The notes under the pieces were generated by a model. That model saw only the letters and a program-made list of their open reading frames with translations, ran no database searches and had not been told where the DNA came from. Below are positions 1-8,021 of a stretch of 64,000 bases of DNA, in pieces. How positions within the stretch are numbered: position 1 is the first letter of the stretch; every line of letters begins with the position of its first letter. The position numbers were made by a program, and so were the translations under genes. The DNA comes from Terrimicrobium sacchariphilum. Lineage in GTDB: Bacteria; Verrucomicrobiota; Verrucomicrobiia; Chthoniobacterales; Terrimicrobiaceae. The stretch spans positions 868,001-932,000 of the forward strand of contig NZ_BDCO01000002.1 in the NCBI RefSeq assembly GCF_001613545.1, in the 5' to 3' direction.

Positions 1-615
1 GTCGTAGTGACCGTCGCTAATAACGGCACCAACTACCTCGACCGAAACCTCCTCTCCAATACAACGTTTGGGTCGCTGTCGTCGACAAATCTGACGGGAG
101 GAGAGACCTCGGTGGATACCAACAACTCTCAAGGCTACATCCCGTTTTCCCTTAGCGTTTCCGACATCGCGGCGATTTCCACGGCGACGCAGGTCACGCT
201 AAACATCAAGTTGATCGGGCTGACCAATGTCGGGTCGCTTGTGCTTAATCTGTATGGCCTGTCGAACCGCGGTACGGATGCGAACGCCAGGACGAATGAC
301 TACTCGAGCGGGACGCTGCTCGTCAGCTCATTTGCGAACGCCAGCTCGACGGTGAATCAATATCTCTCGCTGGATGTGACCTCCTATGTGAAAAGCCAGA
401 TCGTGTCGAATGAAGTGGTGGCCTTCAAGTTTGCGGTGGGCAATGGCACGCTGCCCAACGCGGATGGCGTCATCAACGCATTCGTCTTCAGCTCGGCCGA
501 TGCGGGGGCATCGGCGGCACCCTATCTGAGCGTGACGCCCGTGCCTGAGCCCGGGACGGTGGCGCTTTGCGCGCTGGCCGGGATTTCCCTCGCGATCTTC
601 CGCCGGAGAAAGTAA
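1..615 (+). CDS. PEP-CTERM exported protein, 5' end outside window
   Basis: The reading frame is open from base 1, so the true start lies upstream and only the last 204 codons are seen. The C-terminus shows the PEP-CTERM sorting signal: VPEPGT, a hydrophobic stretch and a final RRRK. Family knowledge says such tails direct export and processing by an exosortase in exopolysaccharide-producing bacteria. The visible body is rich in Ser, Thr, Asn and Val with a beta-strand pattern and matches no enzyme I recognise. It resembles small secreted DNRLRE-type or lectin-like domains only loosely. It is followed 24 bases later by a LamG-like gene on the same strand. Confidence 0.8.
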   Translation, partial: VVVTVANNGTNYLDRNLLSNTTFGSLSSTNLTGGETSVDTNNSQGYIPFSLSVSDIAAISTATQVTLNIKLIGLTNVGSLVLNLYGLSNRGTDANARTNDYSSGTLLVSSFANASSTVNQYLSLDVTSYVKSQIVSNEVVAFKFAVGNGTLPNADGVINAFVFSSADAGASAAPYLSVTPVPEPGTVALCALAGISLAIFRRRK

Positions 616-639
616 GCTAATCATCCCCCTCTCCCCGTT

Positions 640-1374
640 GTGAACCTGTTAACTAAAAGAGCGCGTCCGTACCTGCTCGTTTGCTGTTTGTCCGCCCTGC
701 CGGGCCTGTCGCCTGCCGAGGATATTGCCCACTGGAAACTGGAGGAGGGTTCCGGCCAGGTCGTGCGAAATCTCGCCGGAGATGACGAGGCGGTGCTGGG
801 CTTCGACGCCACGGAGGAGCCCCAGGACCCGCAATGGACGGCGCAGGGGTGGCAGGGCAGGCCGGCACTTTATTTTGACGGAACCTCCCTGGTCTCGGCT
901 CCGCCGCTCAAGGCCAAGGCGATCGAGGACCTGACCGTGGAATGCCGGGCGTACCTGGAAAAGAGCAAGATCGGCACGCTCGTCCGCATGAACGGGATGT
1001 TTTGCCTGGATGTCTTCCCGGGCAAGGACGGGCTGCTGCTTCGCTTCGTGGTGTGGCCTCGTGAGACGCCTGACAAACCCGTCTCGGCAGAGGCGCCCAT
1101 CGCGGTGCTGCCGGTGAAGGAATGGGCGCGTATCGCGGGGGTGTATGAGCAGGCATCCGGGAAAGTGACGCTGTACGTCGAGGGCAAGGAGGTGGCGCGC
1201 AATGAGGCCGGGGCGGGAGGAGTCTTTACCGATCCCCGGATGGCAGTGACGATCGGAGCCTCCAGCGGCGGAGCGGCGGAGGGGTCTCTCGCAAGGGGCT
1301 GGGTCGGCATGATCTCCGAGGTGCGGCTGAGCGGCACGGCACTGGCCCCCTCCGGGTTTTTCCCCGAGCAATGA
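640..1374 (+). CDS. LamG/concanavalin A-like exported protein
   Basis: The 244-residue product starts at GTG, with a basic start and hydrophobic segment ending near SPAED that reads as a signal peptide. The mature part begins with IAHWKLEEGSG, the usual opening strand of LamG/laminin-G-like jelly-roll domains, and ends in a strand with IGASSGG and ISEVRLS, also typical of that fold. Such domains bind carbohydrate or act as surface adhesins, so a polysaccharide-binding role is inferred. There is no catalytic motif. Its stop overlaps the next start as ATGA, so it is probably translated together with the following pseudopilin. Confidence 0.72.
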   Translation: MNLLTKRARPYLLVCCLSALPGLSPAEDIAHWKLEEGSGQVVRNLAGDDEAVLGFDATEEPQDPQWTAQGWQGRPALYFDGTSLVSAPPLKAKAIEDLTVECRAYLEKSKIGTLVRMNGMFCLDVFPGKDGLLLRFVVWPRETPDKPVSAEAPIAVLPVKEWARIAGVYEQASGKVTLYVEGKEVARNEAGAGGVFTDPRMAVTIGASSGGAAEGSLARGWVGMISEVRLSGTALAPSGFFPEQ

Positions 1375-2033
1375 AGGCGCAAAGGTTCCTCCCCAGCGGC
1401 TTTACCCTGGCCGAGATCCTGATCGTGCTCGGCGTGGTCGCAGCGCTGGCCGCGCTCACCATCCCGGCCCTGAACCGCGCCGTGAGCGGAGCGCAGAAGG
1501 CGCAATCGGTGAACAATCTGCGGCAGATCGGCGGTGCGATCATCGCCTATGCGACGGATAACAACGGTTCGCTGCCTGCGGTAAACTCCGCCACGTCGAC
1601 GGAGCGTTGGGCGCGCACCTTGATCGCCCAGATCAGCGGAATCCCCTACGGCACGCCGGAGAGCTATGCGAGCAGCCGGAGGCTGGGCAAGATGTTTCGT
1701 TCGCCGCTCGACAAGGTGGTGCGATCGGATCGGAACGACCTGGTTTGCAGCTATGGGCTGAACTTTGCCGTCCAGAATAATAATACATCGGGAACGGTGA
1801 CGCCCGTGAAGATGATAGCCATCCAGCAGCCCGCCAACACGATACTCGCGGGCGAGCTTCGCACGGTGGACAACACGGTGAACAACGCCCTGGGCCATAG
1901 CCTGTCGCGACTGAACGGCACCGGGGATTTCTATCCGGACGGCAACCTCTACGTGATGGCCGATGGAAGCGTGCGGATGATCCGGAAGGCGGAAACCCAG
2001 GGGCCGCCCAATCTCTGGAATTTCTCAAAATAA
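1371..2033 (+). CDS. Pseudopilin-like protein with prepilin N-terminal methylation signal
   Basis: The 220-residue product begins with a short basic leader, then G-FTLAEILIVLGVVAALAAL, the prepilin peptidase cleavage and methylation signal followed by the long hydrophobic alpha-1 helix. Glu at position +5 of the mature chain is present. The body carries the NLRQIGGAIIAYATDNNG segment seen in many Verrucomicrobia and Planctomycetes pseudopilins, and ends with YVMADGSVRMI, matching the C-terminal DG motif of that group. The start overlaps the upstream LamG-like gene by ATGA. Such proteins are thought to be type II secretion pseudopilins or surface fibres; the exact role here is unknown. Confidence 0.85.
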   Translation: MKAQRFLPSGFTLAEILIVLGVVAALAALTIPALNRAVSGAQKAQSVNNLRQIGGAIIAYATDNNGSLPAVNSATSTERWARTLIAQISGIPYGTPESYASSRRLGKMFRSPLDKVVRSDRNDLVCSYGLNFAVQNNNTSGTVTPVKMIAIQQPANTILAGELRTVDNTVNNALGHSLSRLNGTGDFYPDGNLYVMADGSVRMIRKAETQGPPNLWNFSK

Positions 2034-2126
2034 AAGGCGGTCCTCGCGGCCCGGCGTGACGGGTGAGGGAGCCGCGTGGACCGTGCCGAAAGACGTGCTT
2101 TGTTTCAGGAAAAGGGGTGATTTCGG

Positions 2127-2915
2127 ATGCTGAAAATGCAAGATTTCAGCATGGACCCCAAGGAGGGCAATGCGACCCCGTCTCTCAAGCTGGGATTTAC
2201 TGTCCTGAAGTGCCTGATCGAAGCAAGCTCATCCCTGGGGGTGAGCCAGGTCGCGACCCAGACGGGACTGCCCAAGGCGACTGCTTTTCGGATACTGCGG
2301 GCCTTTCACCAGCTCGGTTATGTCGAGCAGCAGCCTGCCTCGAGGAAGTATTTTCTCAGCCCGCAAATCTTTGGCTTCTTTCATTATCTGACGAGCCATT
2401 TTCACCCGACGGAGAAGGCGTCGCTATTCATTCGCGAGACGGCGCGGGAGCTGCGGTGCAGTATTTATCTCTCGATGCTGGCGGGGCGGCATTCCTACGT
2501 GGTTTGTGCGTCGGGGCCATTTGGCGACACGACGATCCTGGGGAGCAGCGGGCCGGCCTATGCGACATCGTGCGGAAAGGTGCTCATCGCGCAACTGCCC
2601 GAGAGTGCCTGGGCGGACTTTGCACCGCAGGAGGGCGATGTGGCGGTGACGAGCCGGACGAATCTCGATCCCGTGCGCTACCTGGAGGAGATCCGGCAGG
2701 CTGCGCAAAGCGGCGTGGCCTGGAACGAGCGCGAGACCAGCGCATATTTCTCGGTGGCGGCTCCGGTGAAGGAGTTGTGCCGTCAAAGTCGGATGGCGGT
2801 GGCCCTGCTGTTTCCCTATGCGGACTGGGTGATCCAGGATCGTGAAACTCTCAGGCAGCAGGTGCTGAAGATTGCCAGGGAACTGTCTACCCGGCTGAAC
2901 CCGGGCGCGGCCTGA
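2127..2915 (+). CDS. IclR-family transcriptional regulator
   Basis: The 262-residue protein has an N-terminal winged helix-turn-helix (about residues 18-80; SLGVSQVATQTGLPKATAFR is the recognition region) and a C-terminal IclR effector-binding domain (about 95-255) with YATSCGKVLIAQL, the conserved ligand-pocket segment. The start is chosen at ATG 2127 because AAGGGGTGA lies six bases upstream. IclR proteins bind small organic acids or sugars and usually control an adjacent catabolic operon. The next gene, an FAD oxidoreductase on the same strand, is the obvious candidate target. The effector cannot be read from sequence. Confidence 0.9.
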   Translation: MLKMQDFSMDPKEGNATPSLKLGFTVLKCLIEASSSLGVSQVATQTGLPKATAFRILRAFHQLGYVEQQPASRKYFLSPQIFGFFHYLTSHFHPTEKASLFIRETARELRCSIYLSMLAGRHSYVVCASGPFGDTTILGSSGPAYATSCGKVLIAQLPESAWADFAPQEGDVAVTSRTNLDPVRYLEEIRQAAQSGVAWNERETSAYFSVAAPVKELCRQSRMAVALLFPYADWVIQDRETLRQQVLKIARELSTRLNPGAA

Positions 2916-3032
2916 GGGAGCGCCGAAATTAATCAGCGCCTCCCCGAGGCCACTGTTTCACTGGTAAAATCGAAGTGGCCGATCCGGGTCGTGGCGGAGT
3001 GGAATTCCGATGGGGAAAGCTATGGTGAAGGC

Positions 3033-4334
3033 ATGGAATTTCGCACGAGTTGTGTGGTCGTCGGCGGCGGCCCTGCCGGTTATGGAGCGGCTCTGGCCGC
3101 GGCGCGAAGCGGCGCAAAGGTGACACTCATTGAGCGGCATGGATACCTCGGGGGTATGGGTGGAGCCGCCGGGCTCTCGGCCTTTATCAACTATCATCTC
3201 GATGGCATCCATGACCTCTCGGAGAGCATCTATCAGGAACTGATCGCGAGGCTGAAGGAGGACGGAGGGTGGTACTCCGCGGATGAGCCGCATGTCGATT
3301 TCTTTGACATCGAATCGCTGAAATCCACGGCGGAGCGGTCGCTGGAGGAGGCGGGAGTGAGGGTACTGTATCACTGCATGTTTGATACGATCGAGGTCGA
3401 TGGCGACGGCTATGCGCTGCGATTTGTGGCGAAGGGCGGAGAAGTGATCGTCCGCGCGACGCATGTCATCGACACCACGGGCGATGCGGATGTCTGTGCC
3501 AAGCTGGGCGTGGAGGTGGCTTACGGAAAGGCGGGGTGCCCGGGAGACATGCAGCCGATGACGATGGTGGTCCAGCTGGGCGGGTTTGATCCGGAGGCGT
3601 ACGGGGAGGCTGGCGGCAGGCTGCACGACGGACGCTTCGCCTGCGAGGGATGTACGCGAGCCCCGGAGATCGCGCGTGCTCGCGCGGCTGGCGACTGGAC
3701 GATCCCTCGCGAAGATATCGCGATGTGGTGGACCTCGCCGCGAGATCCTGCGCATGTCACCGTGAATGGCACGCGCATCCAGGGATTTTCCGGCTGCGAT
3801 CCCGAGCAACTGAGCCGGGCCGAGAAGGAGGGGCGACGGCAGGCACGGGAACTGGCCGCGTTTTTCAAGCGCTATGTCCCGGGATTTGCCCGCTCCTATC
3901 TCCTGGCGACAGGGCCGCAGATCGGGGTGAGAGAAACCCGCCGGATCGTGGGGCTAAAGACACTGACCACCGAGGATGTCGTCGGGAGCGTGCGACCGGC
4001 GGACTCGGTCACCTTTTGCTCCTACCCCATAGACATCCACTCCTCCGAGGGGAGCGGCACGGAGATGGCGCACGACCAGCGTATTCACTACGGGATACCC
4101 TTCGGCTGTCTGGTCCCCCGGGGCTACACCAACATCCTGGCGGCCGGGCGGTGCATCAGCGCCTCCCATGCGGCGGCGGGGAGCTTTCGGGTCATGTCCA
4201 CCTGCATGTCCCTCGGTCAGGCGGCTGGGGCTGCGGCAGGCCTGTCCATCGGCTCCCGCACCCCGGTGGAGCATCTCCGCGGGGAGGATGTGCGGGCGGT
4301 GATGAACGAGGGAGCCGCGCTGCAATGCGCCTGA
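3033..4334 (+). CDS. FAD-dependent oxidoreductase (FAD_oxidored type)
   Basis: The 433-residue protein opens with a Rossmann dinucleotide-binding motif VVVGGGPAGYGAALAAARSG followed by the acidic/basic end of the second strand at LIERHG. TTGDADV and, near the C-terminus, AAGRCISASHAAAG with a trailing VMSTCMSLGQAAG helix are the second and third FAD contacts typical of the FAD_oxidored family. A GTG 42 bases upstream would add 14 residues, but the motif spacing favours ATG 3033. No substrate can be assigned; relatives lie in sugar or sugar-acid catabolic clusters. The preceding IclR gene probably regulates it. No signal peptide is seen, so it is presumably cytoplasmic. Confidence 0.85.
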   Translation: MEFRTSCVVVGGGPAGYGAALAAARSGAKVTLIERHGYLGGMGGAAGLSAFINYHLDGIHDLSESIYQELIARLKEDGGWYSADEPHVDFFDIESLKSTAERSLEEAGVRVLYHCMFDTIEVDGDGYALRFVAKGGEVIVRATHVIDTTGDADVCAKLGVEVAYGKAGCPGDMQPMTMVVQLGGFDPEAYGEAGGRLHDGRFACEGCTRAPEIARARAAGDWTIPREDIAMWWTSPRDPAHVTVNGTRIQGFSGCDPEQLSRAEKEGRRQARELAAFFKRYVPGFARSYLLATGPQIGVRETRRIVGLKTLTTEDVVGSVRPADSVTFCSYPIDIHSSEGSGTEMAHDQRIHYGIPFGCLVPRGYTNILAAGRCISASHAAAGSFRVMSTCMSLGQAAGAAAGLSIGSRTPVEHLRGEDVRAVMNEGAALQCA

Positions 4335-4541
4335 ATGCGCTGCCGGGCCTCTGTATCACCTCATCCCTCCGGCGGTGGAACCTCTATTCATGAGGTGCGG
4401 CGCTGGATGGGGCGGATGGTTGCATGATCCAATCGCGGCGAAACAAAACGGCGGGCCGGAGGATCAAAAACGCGCCGACGTACACGGGGAAAAGGGAGGG
4501 AAAACCAAATGGGAACCGCGCGAGATCTTGGTCTGGAACAG

Positions 4542-5036
4542 CTAACAGGTTCGAAGGAATCGCACCATGAAGGCGACGAGCCAGCCGAGGGTGAGGACGA
4601 GAATCGGGATGGTGAGGAGGAAGGCGTACTGGTTGTCGAGGCGCGGTGGGGTTGCGAGATTTGCAGCGACGATCTGGTGGGTGAAGGCGGTCTGCCAGAG
4701 GAGGAAAGCGGCGGCGTACCAGAGCGTGATGGTGAGCACGTAGTCGCAGGCTTTGCGAAAGTACGCGGGTTCGCGCCAGCGGTCGCTGGGAAGGTTGAGA
4801 TACCGTGTCGGGAGGAACCGCATCAGGTAAATGATGGAAACGAAAATGGCCGGAATGCCGAGGCCGACGCTGAGCATGGAGGTGGTGAAGGCTGTCTTGT
4901 CCATCCATCCGTTGACGGTGCCGGTGACGTCGAAATGCGAGGCGATGCGGTCGGGGAGCTGGTGGTGGTCGTGGAGCGAGACGACGACGAAGAATAGCGC
5001 GCAGGCTGCGACGGCGAAAATGGCGGCGGGTTTCAT
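4542..5036 (-). CDS. DUF1648-like membrane protein
   Basis: The 164-residue protein starts MKPAAIFAV and has about four hydrophobic segments (near residues 5-22, 52-75, 95-118 and 133-155). The first loop contains LPDRIASHFDVTGTVNGWMDK, the signature stretch of the DUF1648 family (P-x-x-I-x-x-H-[FW]-x-x-x-G-x-x-[ND]), which is found in bacterial membrane proteins of unknown function, some linked to sporulation or cell-wall stress. It is transcribed leftward with no partner close by. An in-frame ATG 33 bases further upstream is possible but adds a polar, non-conserved extension. Confidence 0.75.
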   Translation of the reverse strand: MKPAAIFAVAACALFFVVVSLHDHHQLPDRIASHFDVTGTVNGWMDKTAFTTSMLSVGLGIPAIFVSIIYLMRFLPTRYLNLPSDRWREPAYFRKACDYVLTITLWYAAAFLLWQTAFTHQIVAANLATPPRLDNQYAFLLTIPILVLTLGWLVAFMVRFLRTC

Positions 5037-5186
5037 AATGGACGAGCGGCTGGAAAATCCGCTACGCATTTTCTAAGCGAGCGAATGCTTGAGGCTGAGA
5101 CTCGCAAGCGTCCTGCATGCTAAGTCTCGCGCCGGAACAAGTCGAGAGGGATAATTTAAGCCCCGTGCGCCTGGGTCGGAACGCCC

Positions 5187-5492
5187 TCAGCTAAGGACAG
5201 ATACCTGAGCATGGGTCTCGATCTCGATGGAGATGGTGCCGCGGAGGGTGACGGAGGCTCCGGCGAGGGCGGCAGACTGGCAGGCGCGGCGGAGATCCTC
5301 GCGGAGCTGGGTGAGCTCGCGGAGGCGGCGGGCGGAGTTTTTCAGGTCGCGGCCGGTGCGTTCCTCATAGCTAAGTTTTTCCAGGCTGTGGAAGTCGATC
5401 TTGCTATTCACGAGGGCGAGGAGGATGTGCTCGGCCTCGGCAGGAGTGAAGGTGCCATCGAGGAGCTTGTGGTGTTGGGCGGAGGTTTTCAT
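5187..5492 (-). CDS. Small conserved-looking protein downstream of dabA
   Basis: The 101-residue product reads as a soluble helical protein: a segment DGTFTPAEAEHILLALVNSKI, then FHSLEKLSYEERTG, a charged helix and a final beta-like stretch VTLRGTISIEIETH. I recall similar small uncharacterised proteins in Bacteroidetes-type genomes but can name no family. It lies 58 bases after the dabA stop on the same strand and is probably the third gene of the dab operon. The start at 5492 is the second of two in-frame ATGs; the upstream one (5519) adds nine residues. Neither has a good ribosome binding site. An antisense frame is open across it, as throughout this GC-rich stretch. Confidence 0.55.
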   Translation of the reverse strand: MKTSAQHHKLLDGTFTPAEAEHILLALVNSKIDFHSLEKLSYEERTGRDLKNSARRLRELTQLREDLRRACQSAALAGASVTLRGTISIEIETHAQVSVLS

Positions 5493-5550
5493 GGCCGGGG
5501 ACGGGTGGGTGGGTGTCATGGAATGGGTGTGTCGTGGTGCGATCAGAGGA

Positions 5551-8007
5551 TCAGGAAACGCGCTCCCACCGGCCGCCGGGCAGGTGACGATGGAGGGCGG
5601 CTCCGTCGTCCTCGAGGGCGAAGAGGAGGAGCCAGCCGTGGTCGACGAGCTGGCGGACGTGGGCGTGGCGGGCGAGCACGGTGTCGATGGCGTGGCGCGG
5701 GGCCTCCAGCACGACGTGGAGCCGCAGGGGTTCGTGCATCCAGCGGGAGCCGTCGGAGACGGACTGCAGGGGCAGGCCGGTCTGGAGGTCGCCGCCATTG
5801 CCGAGGCAGACGCCGAGGGTGCCGACGACGTTGTGGATGGTCTTGTTGCCGCTGCCGAAGGCGGAGTTGTTCACGGTGGAGGCGTAATACTGGAGGTTGA
5901 TCCAGTTGGCCACGATCATGGGCGCGCACATGATGAGCTCGAGGACGGAGCCGTCGGTATCGGTGCGGTGGTCGTAGCTGTGGAGGAAGACGCGGCCGCC
6001 GAGGTGGGCGTGCCGGGTGCGGTGACGCGGCGCGGCGATGAAGGCGGCATTGCCCGCGAGTCCCCACTCGGGCCGGACCTGGGACCAGTCATTACCCTGA
6101 AGCGCGACCTTTTCCCGCAGGGCGGGGTCGGTGCTTTCCAGGCCGAGGTGGGCGGCGCGTTCCGTGCGGGCGCGGGTGCCGGCGAGGGCGAGCCAGCCCT
6201 GGAGTTCGGCGAGGTCGCACTGGTGGGTGGCGGGGACGTGGTCGATGTCAAAGACCCGCACCTCGTCGGTGGTGGTGTCGTGCAGCGCACCGAGGAACCA
6301 GGTGTCGGCGGGAATGGACAGTCCGTCCTCGGCGAGCGCGGCGCGGATGCGCGGGTCATTGAGGATGGCGGCGGCGAGGCGGGCATTGGTATCCCCGGCG
6401 TGGCCGCCGCAGGCCCCGCAGTCGAGCCCGGCGGCGTAGGGGTTGTTGGTCGTGGTGCTGCCGTGGCCGCAGAGGAGGACGAGCCGGGCAAAGTCGCGGG
6501 TGAGGCCCATGTTGCGCAGGGCTCCCCGGGCGAGGGCGACGCGCTCGGGCAGCGGGATGCCGCCGTCGCCGTGGCTGGCGGGATCGGGCGACGGGCAGCA
6601 GCCGTGGTGGTGGGAGTGAGTGTGCGCGGCGGGGGCGAAGGTGTTGCGGAAGAGCTTCGCGCCAAAGGCCAGCCCGGCGGTCTCGACGAAGGAGAAGCAG
6701 GTGATGGCGGAGGTCTTGAAGGAATTCCACGAGTGCGTGATTCGCCGGGCGAGCCGCTGCTGCCGCGCGATCTGCTGCTCTTTTTGCGGAGTGACCCCGG
6801 GGAGAGTCTCGTGCACGCGGTATTTCGGCGTGAGGAGGACGGGGCATTGCGCGACGGGCTTCCGCTGGCCGAAGGGAACGACCTCGACGGGCAGGCCGAA
6901 GAACCCGGCGAAGCCGAGCGTGTGGATGGCGGGGGAGGCGGACTCCAGCGCGCGCCGGAAGACCTCGGATCGCACGTCGATGCAAAAGACGGCCTGCACG
7001 GCGGGCCGGGCCGGGGTTGCGGCGACGGCGGCGGGCGTCTGAAGCGTGGCGGTGAGCCGTGTGAGCCAGGCGTGCTCCTCGGCGAGTTGAAAGAGGTAGC
7101 TCTGGAGCATGGCGGCGGGGGAGGCTTCGCCGGGGGCGGGCCAGAATTCCCGCAGCGCCGGGCTGTCGTACCGGGCGAGGAGGGCGGCATCCCAGGCGAG
7201 CCGGATGGCGAGGAGGTCGCGCAGGGAATCATCCACATGATCGTGCATGGACTGCTCCCTCACCCGATACTGGACGTAACCCGCCCAGCCGCGAATGGTG
7301 AGGAGCTGCTTGTGGAGGTAGTCGGCGGGGTCGGCCTCGAGCCGGAGCAGCGGGATGAGCCGGGCGATGGCCTCGCCGCCGTCGGCGGGAAGCGAGCGCA
7401 CCCAGCCCCGGAAGCCCGCGAGGCCGTGGATCTCGGGGTCGGCGTCGAGAAGGGCGTGTTCGCGCCAGGCCTGGAAGAGCGGGAGATGCCGCCAGGGCAT
7501 GCGCCAGGCGGACTGGCCCGCATCGTAATAGGCGGCGCTGAAGTGGCTGATCGACTCGACGATGTACGCGGCCCAGGCAGAGCCGTGCTGCCGGTCGACG
7601 GCCTCGGCCACGGTGGGCAGGGTGTCGGGCGCGGCGGCTGGTTCCGCAAGGGCGGCGCGGAGCGTGGCGGGCGTCCACTCCGCGATGAGCGCGGCCTGCG
7701 CGGGGGGAAGGGTTTTTCCCGCCTGGGCGAGGGCGGCGGAGAGGTCGGGAGCGGTCAATTCTCCAGCGGCGAACTTTTGCGCATAGTACGAGGCGGGCAT
7801 CTGCATGCCGCCGGGGAGGAGGCGGGACATGAGCTGGCAGGCATCGGTAAAGGGCCGGTCGGCGAGGCCGAGGAAGGGATTTACCGCGACGAAATGCTGG
7901 AGCGGCCAGAGCGGGGCAATGCGCGAGCAGGCGGCGCGGGCAGCGTCGAGGAGGAGGGCGGCTTCGCCCGGGCTGGCGTGGGTTTCGGATGAGGCAATAG
8001 TATTCAT
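5551..8007 (-). CDS. dabA: DabA, zinc-dependent subunit of the DAB inorganic carbon transporter
   Basis: The 818-residue protein belongs to the DUF2309/UPF0753 family, now known as DabA, a beta-carbonic-anhydrase-like protein that with DabB takes up inorganic carbon in an energy-coupled way. The four zinc-site residues known from Halothiobacillus DabA (C351, D353, H524, C539) are all present with the same spacing: C342 and D344 in FCIDVRSE, H515 in LCGHGS and C530 in LDCGACGG. The WPLQHFVAVNPF segment near the N-terminus is also family-typical. The start at 8007 is chosen because homology begins there; a longer frame upstream overlaps dabB and is proline/arginine-rich. It lies 14 bases downstream of dabB. 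Confidence 0.93.
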   Translation of the reverse strand: MNTIASSETHASPGEAALLLDAARAACSRIAPLWPLQHFVAVNPFLGLADRPFTDACQLMSRLLPGGMQMPASYYAQKFAAGELTAPDLSAALAQAGKTLPPAQAALIAEWTPATLRAALAEPAAAPDTLPTVAEAVDRQHGSAWAAYIVESISHFSAAYYDAGQSAWRMPWRHLPLFQAWREHALLDADPEIHGLAGFRGWVRSLPADGGEAIARLIPLLRLEADPADYLHKQLLTIRGWAGYVQYRVREQSMHDHVDDSLRDLLAIRLAWDAALLARYDSPALREFWPAPGEASPAAMLQSYLFQLAEEHAWLTRLTATLQTPAAVAATPARPAVQAVFCIDVRSEVFRRALESASPAIHTLGFAGFFGLPVEVVPFGQRKPVAQCPVLLTPKYRVHETLPGVTPQKEQQIARQQRLARRITHSWNSFKTSAITCFSFVETAGLAFGAKLFRNTFAPAAHTHSHHHGCCPSPDPASHGDGGIPLPERVALARGALRNMGLTRDFARLVLLCGHGSTTTNNPYAAGLDCGACGGHAGDTNARLAAAILNDPRIRAALAEDGLSIPADTWFLGALHDTTTDEVRVFDIDHVPATHQCDLAELQGWLALAGTRARTERAAHLGLESTDPALREKVALQGNDWSQVRPEWGLAGNAAFIAAPRHRTRHAHLGGRVFLHSYDHRTDTDGSVLELIMCAPMIVANWINLQYYASTVNNSAFGSGNKTIHNVVGTLGVCLGNGGDLQTGLPLQSVSDGSRWMHEPLRLHVVLEAPRHAIDTVLARHAHVRQLVDHGWLLLFALEDDGAALHRHLPGGRWERVS

Positions 8008-8021
8008 CGGGTGCGGCGGAC

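Noticed and set aside
4546-4553. GGTTCGAA, like a tRNA T-arm
   Set aside because: No acceptor, D-arm or CCA context; it lies at the 3' end of the DUF1648-like gene.
5401-7992. 863-codon rightward open frame
   Set aside because: It is antisense to dabA, which has full family motifs; the product is a Gly/Glu/Val-rich composition typical of the opposite strand of GC-rich genes.
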